Shown here piece after piece: positions 44,536-52,582 of a DNA stretch of 64,000 bases. A model generated the notes under the pieces. The model was not told the origin of the DNA, made no database searches, and worked only from the letters and a program-made list of their open reading frames with translations. This DNA comes from Rhizobium sp. J15 (lineage in GTDB: Bacteria > Pseudomonadota > Alphaproteobacteria > Rhizobiales > Rhizobiaceae), in NCBI RefSeq assembly GCF_002531825.1, contig NZ_NWSX01000009.1, forward strand, positions 124,001-188,000, read 5' to 3'. Within the stretch, counting starts at the first letter, position 1. The number at the start of each line of letters is the position of its first letter. Position numbers and translations under genes: made by a program.

Positions 44536-45051
44536 ATGCTTTCACTCGATAGTCAGCGTTGGGGTGAATTGAGGCAATGCTATGGTCTTGCGACAGACAC
44601 GCCGGAGCTGCTGAAAACGCTGGAAAAATCGCCTGGACCAATGCCCACCCCTGGGGCAGAACCCTGGTTCAGCCTGTGGTCGAGCCTCTGTCATCAAGGT
44701 GATGTCTACACGGCGTCATATGCGGCCGTTCCTCATATCGTCAGGATCGCGCTCACCACGGCGACGCCAATCGATTTCTCATTCTACCAGTTGCCGGCGA
44801 GTATCGAAGTTTCTCGAAAAACAGGGCGAGGACCGGATATACCGGGTGATCTGGAGCAAGCCTACCTGCACGCGATCGCATCCTTAGCCGAGTGTGTGAG
44901 CCTTCATCGCCATGAAGCATGGGATCGGCCAACCCTCCTGTCGGCAAGCGCGGCCCAGGCAGTTGCCAAGGGCCATATCCATATCGCGGAGGCGCTATCC
45001 AATCTGGATGATGACATCATCGCTCGGATCATCAATTCCGATTTTGACTAG
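44536..45051 (+). CDS. Orphan hypothetical protein, possibly HEAT-like or immunity-type
   Basis: 171 residues; no firm family assignment. The N-terminal third contains Trp-rich segments (SQRWGELRQCYG, PWFSLWSSLCHQG), followed by VYTASYAAVPHIVRIA and paired amphipathic helices, a pattern I associate with helical-repeat proteins sometimes found as immunity or orphan genes. ATG 44536 lies 4 bp after the SorC stop, so it is cotranscribed or read through from that gene. Its GC content looks lower (about 54 percent in the first 170 bases) than its neighbours, which suggests recent acquisition. No toxin gene is adjacent. Confidence 0.65.
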   Translation: MLSLDSQRWGELRQCYGLATDTPELLKTLEKSPGPMPTPGAEPWFSLWSSLCHQGDVYTASYAAVPHIVRIALTTATPIDFSFYQLPASIEVSRKTGRGPDIPGDLEQAYLHAIASLAECVSLHRHEAWDRPTLLSASAAQAVAKGHIHIAEALSNLDDDIIARIINSDFD

Positions 45052-45063
45052 CTCCGGCATCTA

Positions 45064-45936
45064 TCAGGCATGGGCCGATTCCCAACCGAGCATCGCCCGC
45101 TTGCGGGTCAGGCCCCAATGATATCCGGTCAGGGCTCCGTTCTTGCCGAGCGCGCGATGGCAGGGCACGACGAAGGAGATCGGGTTGGCCCCGACCGCAG
45201 CGCCCACGGCGCGCATCGCGGTCGGCCGGCCGATATCCCTGGCGATATCGCTATAGGTCACGGCCTTGCCGAAGGGGATCTTCAACAGGCTCTGCCACAC
45301 GCTGACCTGGAAATCCGTTCCGATCAGAACCACCCGCAGCGGCTGGTCCGAGCTCCAGCGGCCCGGCTGGAAGATCCGTTCCGCATAGAAAGCCGTCGCC
45401 TGCCGGTCTTCGATATAACAGGCGTTCGGCCAGCGGCAGGTCATGTCCTCAAAACAAGCCTTCTCGTCACCGGTATCGCTGAAGGCGAGACCGGCAAGGC
45501 CGCGGTCTGTTGCCATGACCAGCGCCGTGCCGAAGGGGCAGGTGTGGAACCCGTAGCGGATCGTCAGGCCGCCGCCCCTCGCCTTCCACTCGCCCGGAGA
45601 CATCGCCTCATGGGTGACGAACAGGTCATGCAGGCGGCTCGGACCGGAAAGACCGACTTCGATCGAGGTTTCGAGCAGCGGCATCTCCTCCCTGCGCAAG
45701 AGCCGCTTTGCGTGGTCGAGCGTGACGGCCTGCAGGAACGCCTTCGGGGAAAGGCCGGCCCAGCGGGTGAACGTCTTCTGAAGCTGCGTCGGCGACTGGT
45801 TCAGCCGCGCCGCGATCGCCTCCAGCGAGGGCTGGTCGCGATATTCTTCGCTGATGAGTTCGATGACCTGGCGGACGGTGTCGTAATCCGGGCCATCCGG
45901 GGTGATATCGGTGTCGAGCTTCGCGATCATATTCAT
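45064..45936 (-). CDS. Ada-like protein: AraC HTH plus O6-methylguanine-DNA methyltransferase
   Basis: 290 residues. An AraC-type HTH (residues about 20-105, with LEAIAARLNQSPTQLQKTFTRWAG) is fused to a methyltransferase domain (residues about 125-285) containing the active-site motif VVPCHRALGKNGALTGYHWG. It lacks the zinc-binding N-terminal domain of E. coli Ada, which carries the methylphosphotriester-sensing Cys, so it could repair O6-methylguanine and may regulate genes by another signal. TAAAGGAG precedes ATG 45936. It is convergent with the orphan gene, 12 bp away. Confidence 0.9.
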   Translation of the reverse strand: MNMIAKLDTDITPDGPDYDTVRQVIELISEEYRDQPSLEAIAARLNQSPTQLQKTFTRWAGLSPKAFLQAVTLDHAKRLLRREEMPLLETSIEVGLSGPSRLHDLFVTHEAMSPGEWKARGGGLTIRYGFHTCPFGTALVMATDRGLAGLAFSDTGDEKACFEDMTCRWPNACYIEDRQATAFYAERIFQPGRWSSDQPLRVVLIGTDFQVSVWQSLLKIPFGKAVTYSDIARDIGRPTAMRAVGAAVGANPISFVVPCHRALGKNGALTGYHWGLTRKRAMLGWESAHA

Positions 45937-46018
45937 CGTTTTTCTCCTTTAGACAGGAGATAATCAAGGGCGGCCGGCCAAACCACCCGTTTCTTGCGCA
46001 CCCTTTCCTATCAGCGCA

Positions 46019-46516
46019 TCAGATACGCTGCTTGACCGTGGCGAGCGCCCCTTTGAAAGCCTTGGCGAACGTCTCGCGATCCTCGGGATTGAGGAAAGAG
46101 CCGATATCGGTACGCCGGCCCTCACCGAAAATCTGCATGGACAGGATGCCGATCTCCTGATGCCGGCGCACGCGGAAACGCGCCCAGAACGGGTTGAAAT
46201 GATGCTCCACCATCCGCCCCGACGGTGCGAACTTGCGCACCGAAACATCCGTGCGCGATACCGTGACTTCCTCGCGCGCCCTTCCGGAGCGGTAGCTCAG
46301 CCAGAACGCGCCGTAGAGCAGCACGAAATCCAGCCCGAAGAAGAAGCCGATCGGCCAGGCGCCGGTGACGGTGAAGAATAGGCCGTAGAGAAAGCAGACG
46401 GCGCCCGACAAAATGAGCAGCACCTTGAAGCCCTTGCGCCCGAGAGACCGGTGGGGAAAGAGTTCGGCGGCGAAAACAGGCTTTTCGTTGAAGCTGTCGG
46501 CGTTGCTTTCCATCAT
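46019..46516 (-). CDS. DUF2244 family membrane protein
   Basis: 165 residues. Two membrane segments (KVLLILSGAVCFLYGLFFTV and WPIGFFFGLDFVLLYGAFWL, residues about 28-75) are followed by a soluble domain with VTVSRTDVSVRKFAP and FNPFWARFRVRR, the DUF2244 pattern. Function unknown. It starts at one of two consecutive ATG codons (46516 or 46513). It is head to head with nth, leaving only 22 bp between start codons, so both promoters must reach into coding DNA. Confidence 0.85.
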   Translation of the reverse strand: MMESNADSFNEKPVFAAELFPHRSLGRKGFKVLLILSGAVCFLYGLFFTVTGAWPIGFFFGLDFVLLYGAFWLSYRSGRAREEVTVSRTDVSVRKFAPSGRMVEHHFNPFWARFRVRRHQEIGILSMQIFGEGRRTDIGSFLNPEDRETFAKAFKGALATVKQRI

Positions 46517-46538
46517 GGCCGTTGAGTATAGATTCTCC

Positions 46539-47321
46539 ATGGCGAATCCGAAACTCAAATCCGTTGGCAAACCCTCGCAAAGCTCGAATGTGATTGCCCG
46601 CCGCAAACCGGCAGCGGCGGTAAAAACCGCCTATTCCGTGGCTGAGCGCGAGGAGATCTTCCGCCGTTTCTCGGTGCAGCGGCCGGAACCGAGGGGCGAA
46701 CTCGAACACACCAATCCCTTCACCCTTGTCGTCGCCGTGGCGCTTTCCGCCCAGGCGACCGACGCCGGCGTCAACAAGGCGACGCGGGCGCTCTTCAAGA
46801 TCGCCGACACGCCGCGGAAGATGCTCGATCTCGGCGAGGAGAAGGTCCGCGACTACATCAAGACGATCGGCCTTTATCGCAACAAGGCAAAGAACGTCAT
46901 CGCGCTTTCCCAGATGCTGGTCGACGAATTCGCTGGCAAGGTGCCGGAAACGCGCGACGAACTGGTCCGCCTGCCCGGCGTCGGGCGCAAGACCGCCAAT
47001 GTCGTGCTCTCCATGGCCTTCGGCCAGGCGACGATGGCCGTCGACACCCACATTTTCCGCATCGCCAACCGCATCAGGCTCGCCCCCGGCAAGACGCCCG
47101 ACGAGGTCGAGGCGCGGCTGATGAAGGTGGTTCCGAAACATTATCTCTATCACGCCCATCACTGGCTGATCCTGCACGGCCGCTACACCTGCAAGGCGCG
47201 CCGCCCCGAATGCGAGCGCTGCGTCATCGCCGACATCTGCAAATCGCCGGAGAAGAGTTCGGATATTCCGGCGCCGCTCGTCGAGCTACCGCCGCAGGTG
47301 ATCGGCGAGGCCGTCGAGTAG
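46539..47321 (+). CDS. nth: Endonuclease III
   Basis: 260-residue DNA glycosylase/AP lyase for oxidised pyrimidines. The helix-hairpin-helix is LPGVGRKTANVVL, the catalytic Asp is in AVDTHIFRIANR, and the iron-sulfur cluster ligands are in CKARRPECERCVIADIC near the C-terminus. An N-terminal extension of about 35 basic residues precedes the core, longer than in E. coli. ATG 46539 is chosen; an in-frame ATG at 46515 would overlap the divergent gene. Its 3' end overlaps the convergent tetR gene by 36 bp. Confidence 0.95.
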   Translation: MANPKLKSVGKPSQSSNVIARRKPAAAVKTAYSVAEREEIFRRFSVQRPEPRGELEHTNPFTLVVAVALSAQATDAGVNKATRALFKIADTPRKMLDLGEEKVRDYIKTIGLYRNKAKNVIALSQMLVDEFAGKVPETRDELVRLPGVGRKTANVVLSMAFGQATMAVDTHIFRIANRIRLAPGKTPDEVEARLMKVVPKHYLYHAHHWLILHGRYTCKARRPECERCVIADICKSPEKSSDIPAPLVELPPQVIGEAVE

Positions 47322-47864
47322 GGCCGCAATCGCCCGCTCGTAATCCCGCCGCTCGCCGCCGGCATCGATCGCGATCGCGGCGCGGTCGAAAGCCGCCGAC
47401 AGCAGTGACGTCAGCGGGCCGAGCAAGGCGCCTGCCTCAGGCAGAAGCGCCTGAAGTCCTTCCCGCAAGCTCGCCTCCGCATTCTCCGCATCCACTGCCG
47501 CGATCGCCGGCGATCCGAGAACGGCAGGCGCTTCCATCAACAGCAGCCGTGTTCGCCCCGGCTGCGCCATGGCGGTGAAATAGGCCGAAGCGCCGGCGAT
47601 CAGTGCGGCCCGCGGCGCTTGTTCCGATGCCGAAGACGCCTCGATCGCCTTGGCCACTTCCTGCGCCTCACACTTGATCACCGCCTCGAAAAGCGCCTTC
47701 TTGTCCTCGAAATGATGGTAGAGCGCGCCGCGCGTCACCCCTGCCGCCGCGACGATCTCCGGCGTCGCCGTCTCGGCATACCCCTTCTCGACGAAGATGC
47801 GCCGTCCGGCGTCGATCAGCGCCTGCCTCGTCTGTTCCGTTCTCTCGCGATTGCTGCGGCTCAT
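47286..47864 (-). CDS. TetR family transcriptional regulator
   Basis: 192 residues. The HTH region is RQALIDAGRRIFVEKGY followed by PEIVAAAGVTRGALYHHFEDKKALF (residues about 13-57). The C-terminal ligand domain is rich in Ala. It is divergent from a VOC gene with an 81-bp region containing ACATACA/TGTATGT repeats, so it probably represses that gene and itself. Its tail overlaps nth by 36 bp on the opposite strand. Confidence 0.92.
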   Translation of the reverse strand: MSRSNRERTEQTRQALIDAGRRIFVEKGYAETATPEIVAAAGVTRGALYHHFEDKKALFEAVIKCEAQEVAKAIEASSASEQAPRAALIAGASAYFTAMAQPGRTRLLLMEAPAVLGSPAIAAVDAENAEASLREGLQALLPEAGALLGPLTSLLSAAFDRAAIAIDAGGERRDYERAIAALLDGLADHLRR

Positions 47865-47875
47865 GCAGCCTGTTT

Positions 47876-47922
47876 ACATACAAACTGCATGTATGTTAAT
47901 ACATAAAAACATACAGCCTGCA
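47876..47922. promoter_or_regulatory. TetR operator candidates between tetR and VOC gene
   Basis: ACATACA (47876-47882) and TGTATGT (47890-47896) are 7-bp inverted arms with a 7-nt spacer. A second cluster, ACATACAGCCTGCATGT, follows at about 47909-47925 and shares the CTGCATGT half. The 12- to 20-bp size and divergent position fit autoregulated TetR control. Confidence 0.6.
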
Positions 47923-47945
47923 TGTAAAAAGGAAGGAAGCAAGAA

Positions 47946-48371
47946 ATGCGATCGACCAGCTATTACCCTGTCATCATGACCGGCGACGTTGAGGCCACTG
48001 CCGCCTTCTACTGCGCCCACTTCGGCTTCAAGGCGCTCTTTGAAAGCGACTGGTACGTTCACCTGCAATCGGCCGAGACGGAGAATGTCGCGCTCGCCAT
48101 CCTCGACGGCAGCCACGAGACCATTCCTGCCGCCGCCCGCGGCGAAGTCCGCGGCTTGCTGCTCAATTTCGAGGTCGAGGATGTCGATCGGATCTACGAG
48201 GCCTGCCGGAGCGCCGGCCTGCCGATTTTGAGAGAGATCCGCGATGAGGATTTCGGCCAGCGGCATTTCATCACCGCCGATCCGAACGGCGTGCTGATCG
48301 ACATCATCAAGCCGATCCCGCCGAGCGCGGAATTCGCCGCGATGTACGAGGCCTCCGCCCTGCCCGGCTGA
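47946..48371 (+). CDS. VOC family protein
   Basis: 141 residues, one glyoxalase/bleomycin-resistance-type module. [33 protein letters not shown] forms the first half, and [18 protein letters not shown] the second. The expected His in the first strand is replaced here by PVIMTGD, so classic glyoxalase metal binding is doubtful. AAGGAAGG precedes ATG 47946. It is divergent from tetR and may protect against a small toxic compound sensed by TetR; this is inferred from placement only. Confidence 0.82.
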   Translation: MRSTSYYPVIMTGDVEATAAFYCAHFGFKALFESDWYVHLQSAETENVALAILDGSHETIPAAARGEVRGLLLNFEVEDVDRIYEACRSAGLPILREIRDEDFGQRHFITADPNGVLIDIIKPIPPSAEFAAMYEASALPG

Positions 48372-48374
48372 GCC

Positions 48375-49088
48375 TCAGGCGCGCGAGCCGGCGTCGCGCG
48401 CCGAAATCAGCTTGTGCAGATGCACCATCATGCCGGCGGCGAAGAGCGGCGTCAGCAGATTGACGAAGGGGATCATCAGGAAGAGCGCAATCACCAGCCC
48501 GCCGAGAAAGACGGTGGGCGCATGCTTGGCGCGGAAGAGCCGCGCCTCCTGCGGCGAGCGGAAGCGCATGGCGGCGAATTCGAAGAATTCCCGTCCGAGG
48601 AGGTAGCCGTTCACTAGAAAGAAGGCGACGAGATTGACGCCGGGAATGAACAGCAGCAGCAAGGCGACGATATTGCCGGCGATCACCACGCCGAGGAACT
48701 TGATCGAGCTTGCCATCGCCGGTCCGAGCGGCATGGCGGTGCCCGGCACGTCCGTCGGATAGTCGCGCTTTTCGATGACATCGGCGACATCGTCGAGAAA
48801 CAGGCCGGCGATCAAGGCCGTCACCGGCGAAAGCAGCAGCGCCAGCATGAGCGCAAGGCCGATACCCGCAAGGATCGCGAAGACCAGGGTGAACCACCCC
48901 GCCCATTCCGGCAGGTCGGGAAAGAAGCTCGTCAGCCAGGGAAAGACAAAGGCCATGAAGGCTCCGCGCAGCGCGAACCAGAGGCCGACCAGCACCAGGA
49001 CCGTCAGCCCCAGCACTTTCCAGAATACCGAGCGTGTTTCGGGGGCGAATAGATTGGCGAGCGAAAGTCGTGCGGCGTCGAGGATCAT
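48375..49088 (-). CDS. EI24/CysZ-like membrane protein
   Basis: 237 residues with about four long hydrophobic segments. VLGLTVLVLVGLWFALRG, the central SPVTALIAGLFLDDVADVIEKRDYP and the later GVNLVAFFLVNGYLLGREFFEFAAMRF match the EI24 (etoposide-induced 2.4) family, which includes the sulfate permease CysZ. Its rhizobial members are annotated as CysZ-like; sulfate transport is not proven. ATG 49088 is preferred; a TTG upstream at 49145 is open but lacks family similarity. It is convergent with the VOC gene, 3 bp apart. Confidence 0.82.
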   Translation of the reverse strand: MILDAARLSLANLFAPETRSVFWKVLGLTVLVLVGLWFALRGAFMAFVFPWLTSFFPDLPEWAGWFTLVFAILAGIGLALMLALLLSPVTALIAGLFLDDVADVIEKRDYPTDVPGTAMPLGPAMASSIKFLGVVIAGNIVALLLLFIPGVNLVAFFLVNGYLLGREFFEFAAMRFRSPQEARLFRAKHAPTVFLGGLVIALFLMIPFVNLLTPLFAAGMMVHLHKLISARDAGSRA

Positions 49089-49325
49089 TTCTTCAGGCGT
49101 CTCCAGTTGCGCAGAAGATGTAGGAAAAGCGAATGCCACCGGCAAGAGAGAATAAAATTGCAGGCTTTACTAGAAAACTTGTCGCAAATTAAATGCTAAT
49201 ATAATATTGTGTAACAGCAGAATATGCATGGGCCTGAGAAGCAGCTTCCGAAATAGTTGCAAAGACAAGGGGTCGCAATAGCGCATCCGCGGAACGCCTC
49301 TGAGGAATGACGGGGGGAGGCTGAT

Positions 49326-50180
49326 GTGGAAGACTTTGTACAGAAGCTCAGGCAATACGCAAAAACCGGGACGCCCGCTGAGCGTCGTATCGCGAAATAT
49401 TTCTCCGAACACCTGAATGACCTGCCATTCGAGACGGCCGCGTCCGTCGCCGACAGGCTTGATCTATCGCCGATGACCGTCGGGCGCTTCCTGCGCGCCC
49501 TCGGCTATCAGGGGCTGGACAGCGTCAAAGTAGAGATTCGCGAGACCGTCACGACGTCGCCGGCACAATTGCAGAGCGCCATGACCGAGCTGCATCAGGA
49601 CGCGGCGGAGGGCAAGCCGCTTGCCGTGCTGGTCGCCGAGCAGATCCAGGCGCTCCATCACATCTATCATCTGACGGCGCAGCCGAACTGGGCCGAAGCC
49701 GTCAGCCTGATCAGCACGGCCCGCGAAGTGTCGATCGCCACGCATGCGCGGCTCGCAAGCCTCGCCAATCATTTCTGCCAGCGCCTGACGCAGGCCCGCG
49801 ACGGCGTGCGCACGCTCGACGGCGCCGAAAACCGTTTTGCCGAACTCTTTGCCCGGCTGGCGGTCGACGATGCGCTGCTCGTCATCATCGACTGTCGCCG
49901 CTTCGCCAAGGCGCGGCTGCTTGCCAGGACCGCGCGGCGCTACGGCTATAAGGTCGTGCTGATTTCGCCGCAGCAGGCGGATTGGATGGCGGACCAGTCG
50001 AACGTCATGCTGCCCCTGCCGGCCGCCCGCGCTCCCGATCTCGACAATATTCCGCCGCTGATCGCGCTGCTCGATTGCCTGTCGGAGGCCGTCATTCTCG
50101 AGGTCGGAGAGGAGGCAGCGCTTCGCCGTCGCCGCATGCTGGAATTCGCGACAGTCCTCGGCGAGACCGTCAACCACTAA
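49326..50180 (+). CDS. RpiR/MurR family transcriptional regulator
   Basis: 284 residues. The N-terminal HTH (residues about 1-75) includes AERRIAKYF and FETAASVADRLDLSPMTVGRFLRALGY; the C-terminal SIS sugar-phosphate domain runs from about residue 110, with EVSIATHARLASLANHF and DDALLVIIDCRRFAK. It would sense a phosphosugar. The start is GTG 49326, behind GGGGGAGG. It is convergent with the FGGY kinase gene at the end of the polyol operon. A long AT-rich leader of about 180 bp lies upstream. Confidence 0.9.
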   Translation: MEDFVQKLRQYAKTGTPAERRIAKYFSEHLNDLPFETAASVADRLDLSPMTVGRFLRALGYQGLDSVKVEIRETVTTSPAQLQSAMTELHQDAAEGKPLAVLVAEQIQALHHIYHLTAQPNWAEAVSLISTAREVSIATHARLASLANHFCQRLTQARDGVRTLDGAENRFAELFARLAVDDALLVIIDCRRFAKARLLARTARRYGYKVVLISPQQADWMADQSNVMLPLPAARAPDLDNIPPLIALLDCLSEAVILEVGEEAALRRRRMLEFATVLGETVNH

Positions 50181-50219
50181 GCAAAAGTGTGAAAGCGGTT
50201 TGCATGACGCTCTGACTAC

Positions 50220-51803
50220 TTACTGCATCGCTTCCAGTTCGGCGCGATGCCGGTACATGGCGAGAAGGCGGCGGTAATCGCGGTCGTAGAGCGCCTGCTT
50301 TGACTTGTCGGGAAGCCTCTCCTCGCCGCCCGGATACATCGCCTCGCCGGCCGCCGCCAAATCCCTGTGCAGGCCGCAGGCGACGGATGCCGCGATCGCC
50401 GTGCCGAGCAGCACCGCCTCATTCATCTTCGGCACCACGACCTTGCAGCCGGTGGCGTCGGAGTAGAGCTCCATCAGGACAGGGTTCTTCACATGCCCGC
50501 CGGCGATATGCAGCGTATCGGGCACGTAGCCGTATTCCTTCATCTTCTCCAGGATGTGGCGAATGCCGAGCGCGATCGCCACGGCGGTCCGCCAATAGAG
50601 CGCACAGAGCCCGTCGAAGGAGACATCGAGCGTCAGGCCGCTGACGACGCCGACAGCATGCGGATCGGCAAACGGCGATCGGTTGCCATGAAAATCCGGC
50701 AGCACGAAAATGCGCTCTCCGAAGGCATCGCCTTCCTCGGCCCGCAATTCGGCAATCCGCGTCACGATCTTCTGATGCAGCGCCGAGGTCGGCTCCCCGC
50801 CGGCCGCATGCATGCGCACGATGTGGTCGAGCAGCGCCCCGGTCGCCGATTGCCCGGCCTCCACCAGCCAGCATTGCGGGAAGACCGCCTCGTAATAAGG
50901 CCCCCACATGCCGTGGCTCGGTTTGCGCTCCAGCGAGAAGGCGACGATGCAGCTCGACGTGCCGGCAATCAGCGCCAGCTGGTGCTCGCGTTTGACCGGA
51001 TCGGCGGCATAGCCGCCGAGCGCGCCGAGTGCGCCGGCATAGGCATCGATCATCCCGGCCGAGACATGGCAATCGATGGTGAGCCCAAGGGCCTCGGCCG
51101 CATCAGCTGTCAGCCGGCCGACACTGTCTCCGACGGGCGCGGTCTCATCCGGCAGATTGCCGCGCGCCTGAAGATCGTCGAGACCGATCCGCTCCAGGAA
51201 ATCGCGCTGCCAGCCTTTCTCGAGATGGGCGAGATAGTTCCATTTCGCCGTCAGCGTGCAGCGCGAACGGGCAAGCGATCCGGTCGATTTCCAGGTCATG
51301 AAATCGGCAAGGTCGAAGAAATAGCCGGCCTTCTCCCATGTGGCGGGCAGCTTCTTCTTCAGCCACATCAGCTTCGGCATTTCCATTTCCGGCGACATCA
51401 CGTGGCCGGAATGTTCGAGCACGCGGTGCTCCGTCGCCGTGCAGAAATCGGCTTCCTTCAGCGCCCGGTGATCGAGCCAGACGATCGTGTCGAAACGCTT
51501 CTCGCCACCTGTCGAAACACTGATCTGGCGGCCCTCGACATCCCGCACGACGAGCGAGCAGGTCGCGTCGAAACCGATCGCTCCGACCGAAGCAGCCGCA
51601 ATTCCCGATTGCTCCATCGCGCGGCGCACCGCCGTGCAGACGGCCGACCAGATATCCTCGGAATCGTGCTCGGCATGGTTTTCACGGGGCCGGTTCATGA
51701 TGATCACCTGCTCTGCCTTGGCAAGCAGCCGGCCGCGTGCATTAAAGACGCCGGCGCGCGCACTGCCGGTGCCGATATCCACCGCAACCACATGATCACG
51801 CAT
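50220..51803 (-). CDS. FGGY family pentulose kinase (ribulokinase-like)
   Basis: 527 residues, close to the length of the FGGY pentulose-kinase subgroup. The N-terminal phosphate motif is VDIGTGSARAGVFN (residues 8-21), the conserved GFDATCSLVV lies near residue 78, IAGTSSCIVAF is the adenosine-side motif and HIAGGHVKNPVLMELYSDATG is the FGGY C-terminal region. It would phosphorylate a ketopentose such as D-ribulose or D-xylulose. ATG 51803 overlaps the phosphatase stop by one base (TGATG), so translation is coupled. It ends the polyol operon. Confidence 0.9.
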   Translation of the reverse strand: MRDHVVAVDIGTGSARAGVFNARGRLLAKAEQVIIMNRPRENHAEHDSEDIWSAVCTAVRRAMEQSGIAAASVGAIGFDATCSLVVRDVEGRQISVSTGGEKRFDTIVWLDHRALKEADFCTATEHRVLEHSGHVMSPEMEMPKLMWLKKKLPATWEKAGYFFDLADFMTWKSTGSLARSRCTLTAKWNYLAHLEKGWQRDFLERIGLDDLQARGNLPDETAPVGDSVGRLTADAAEALGLTIDCHVSAGMIDAYAGALGALGGYAADPVKREHQLALIAGTSSCIVAFSLERKPSHGMWGPYYEAVFPQCWLVEAGQSATGALLDHIVRMHAAGGEPTSALHQKIVTRIAELRAEEGDAFGERIFVLPDFHGNRSPFADPHAVGVVSGLTLDVSFDGLCALYWRTAVAIALGIRHILEKMKEYGYVPDTLHIAGGHVKNPVLMELYSDATGCKVVVPKMNEAVLLGTAIAASVACGLHRDLAAAGEAMYPGGEERLPDKSKQALYDRDYRRLLAMYRHRAELEAMQ

Positions 51804-52492
51804 CAAGACTTGGTCCCGTCCAGCTTATGGTTGCGGACAAGGTGTATCAAATCCGGCATGGCGTCAAACACCGCTTCCGGCGAAAGCCGGTCGAGTTCGG
51901 CGCGGTATCCGGCAAAATTGGCATGCGATCCGCCGGTGAAGGCAAAGACCGTCATGCCCGCCGCCTTGGCCGCCGCGATACCGGCCGGGCTGTCCTCGAT
52001 AACGAGGCAGGATGCGGGTTCCACACGCATTTGCCTGGCCGCATGCAGGAAGAGATCGGGCGCCGGTTTGCCGCGCTTGACCATCGTCGCACTGAAGATA
52101 TCGGGCAGCCTGTCGAGAAGTCCGGTGACGGAGAGCGACAGCCGGATCCGCTCCATCTGGCTGGAGGAGGCGACGCAGCAGGGAATGCCGAGCCCGTCGA
52201 TCGTTGCCGCAATGCCCTCGATCGGCTTCAGTTCGGTGCGGAAACGCGAATAGAGATCGGTGCGGATACGCTCGAGGAATTCCTCGCTGGCATGGACGTT
52301 GAACTCGGTTTCCAGCGTATCGATGAGGGTCGAGAGGCTGCGGCCGAGAAAGCGCTCATAGGCCTGATCCTCGGTGATCGAGACGCCGAGATCGTTCATC
52401 GCGCCGACGAGAACGCTGATCGAGATCGGTTCGCTGTCGACGAGCACGCCGTCGCAATCGAAGATCACCAGCCGTGGTTCAGCATCAGCCAT
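51803..52492 (-). CDS. HAD family hydrolase (beta-phosphoglucomutase-like phosphatase)
   Basis: 229-residue HAD phosphatase. The catalytic motif is FDCDGVLVDSEP (residues 10-21), motif II is VASSSQMERI, motif III is the Lys in KRGKPAPD and motif IV is VIEDSPAGIAAA. The cap domain is of the C1 type. It could be a phosphatase for sugar phosphates that accumulate in the operon, or a mutase. It has no strong ribosome site before ATG 52492 and lies between the dehydrogenase and the kinase genes in the same operon. Confidence 0.9.
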   Translation of the reverse strand: MADAEPRLVIFDCDGVLVDSEPISISVLVGAMNDLGVSITEDQAYERFLGRSLSTLIDTLETEFNVHASEEFLERIRTDLYSRFRTELKPIEGIAATIDGLGIPCCVASSSQMERIRLSLSVTGLLDRLPDIFSATMVKRGKPAPDLFLHAARQMRVEPASCLVIEDSPAGIAAAKAAGMTVFAFTGGSHANFAGYRAELDRLSPEAVFDAMPDLIHLVRNHKLDGTKS

Positions 52493-52582
52493 GAAAGACC
52501 CAACCTGAGTTCAATTCGGACGCGACCCGCTGTACCCCGCAAGGCCGATGAACGGCGGCAGCGGATGCCGCCATGCCGATTC

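Noticed and set aside
44536..45051. Toxin-antitoxin or polymorphic-toxin locus around the orphan gene
   Set aside because: No toxin-like gene lies on either side; neighbours are a SorC regulator and an Ada-like repair protein, so only an orphan label is justified.
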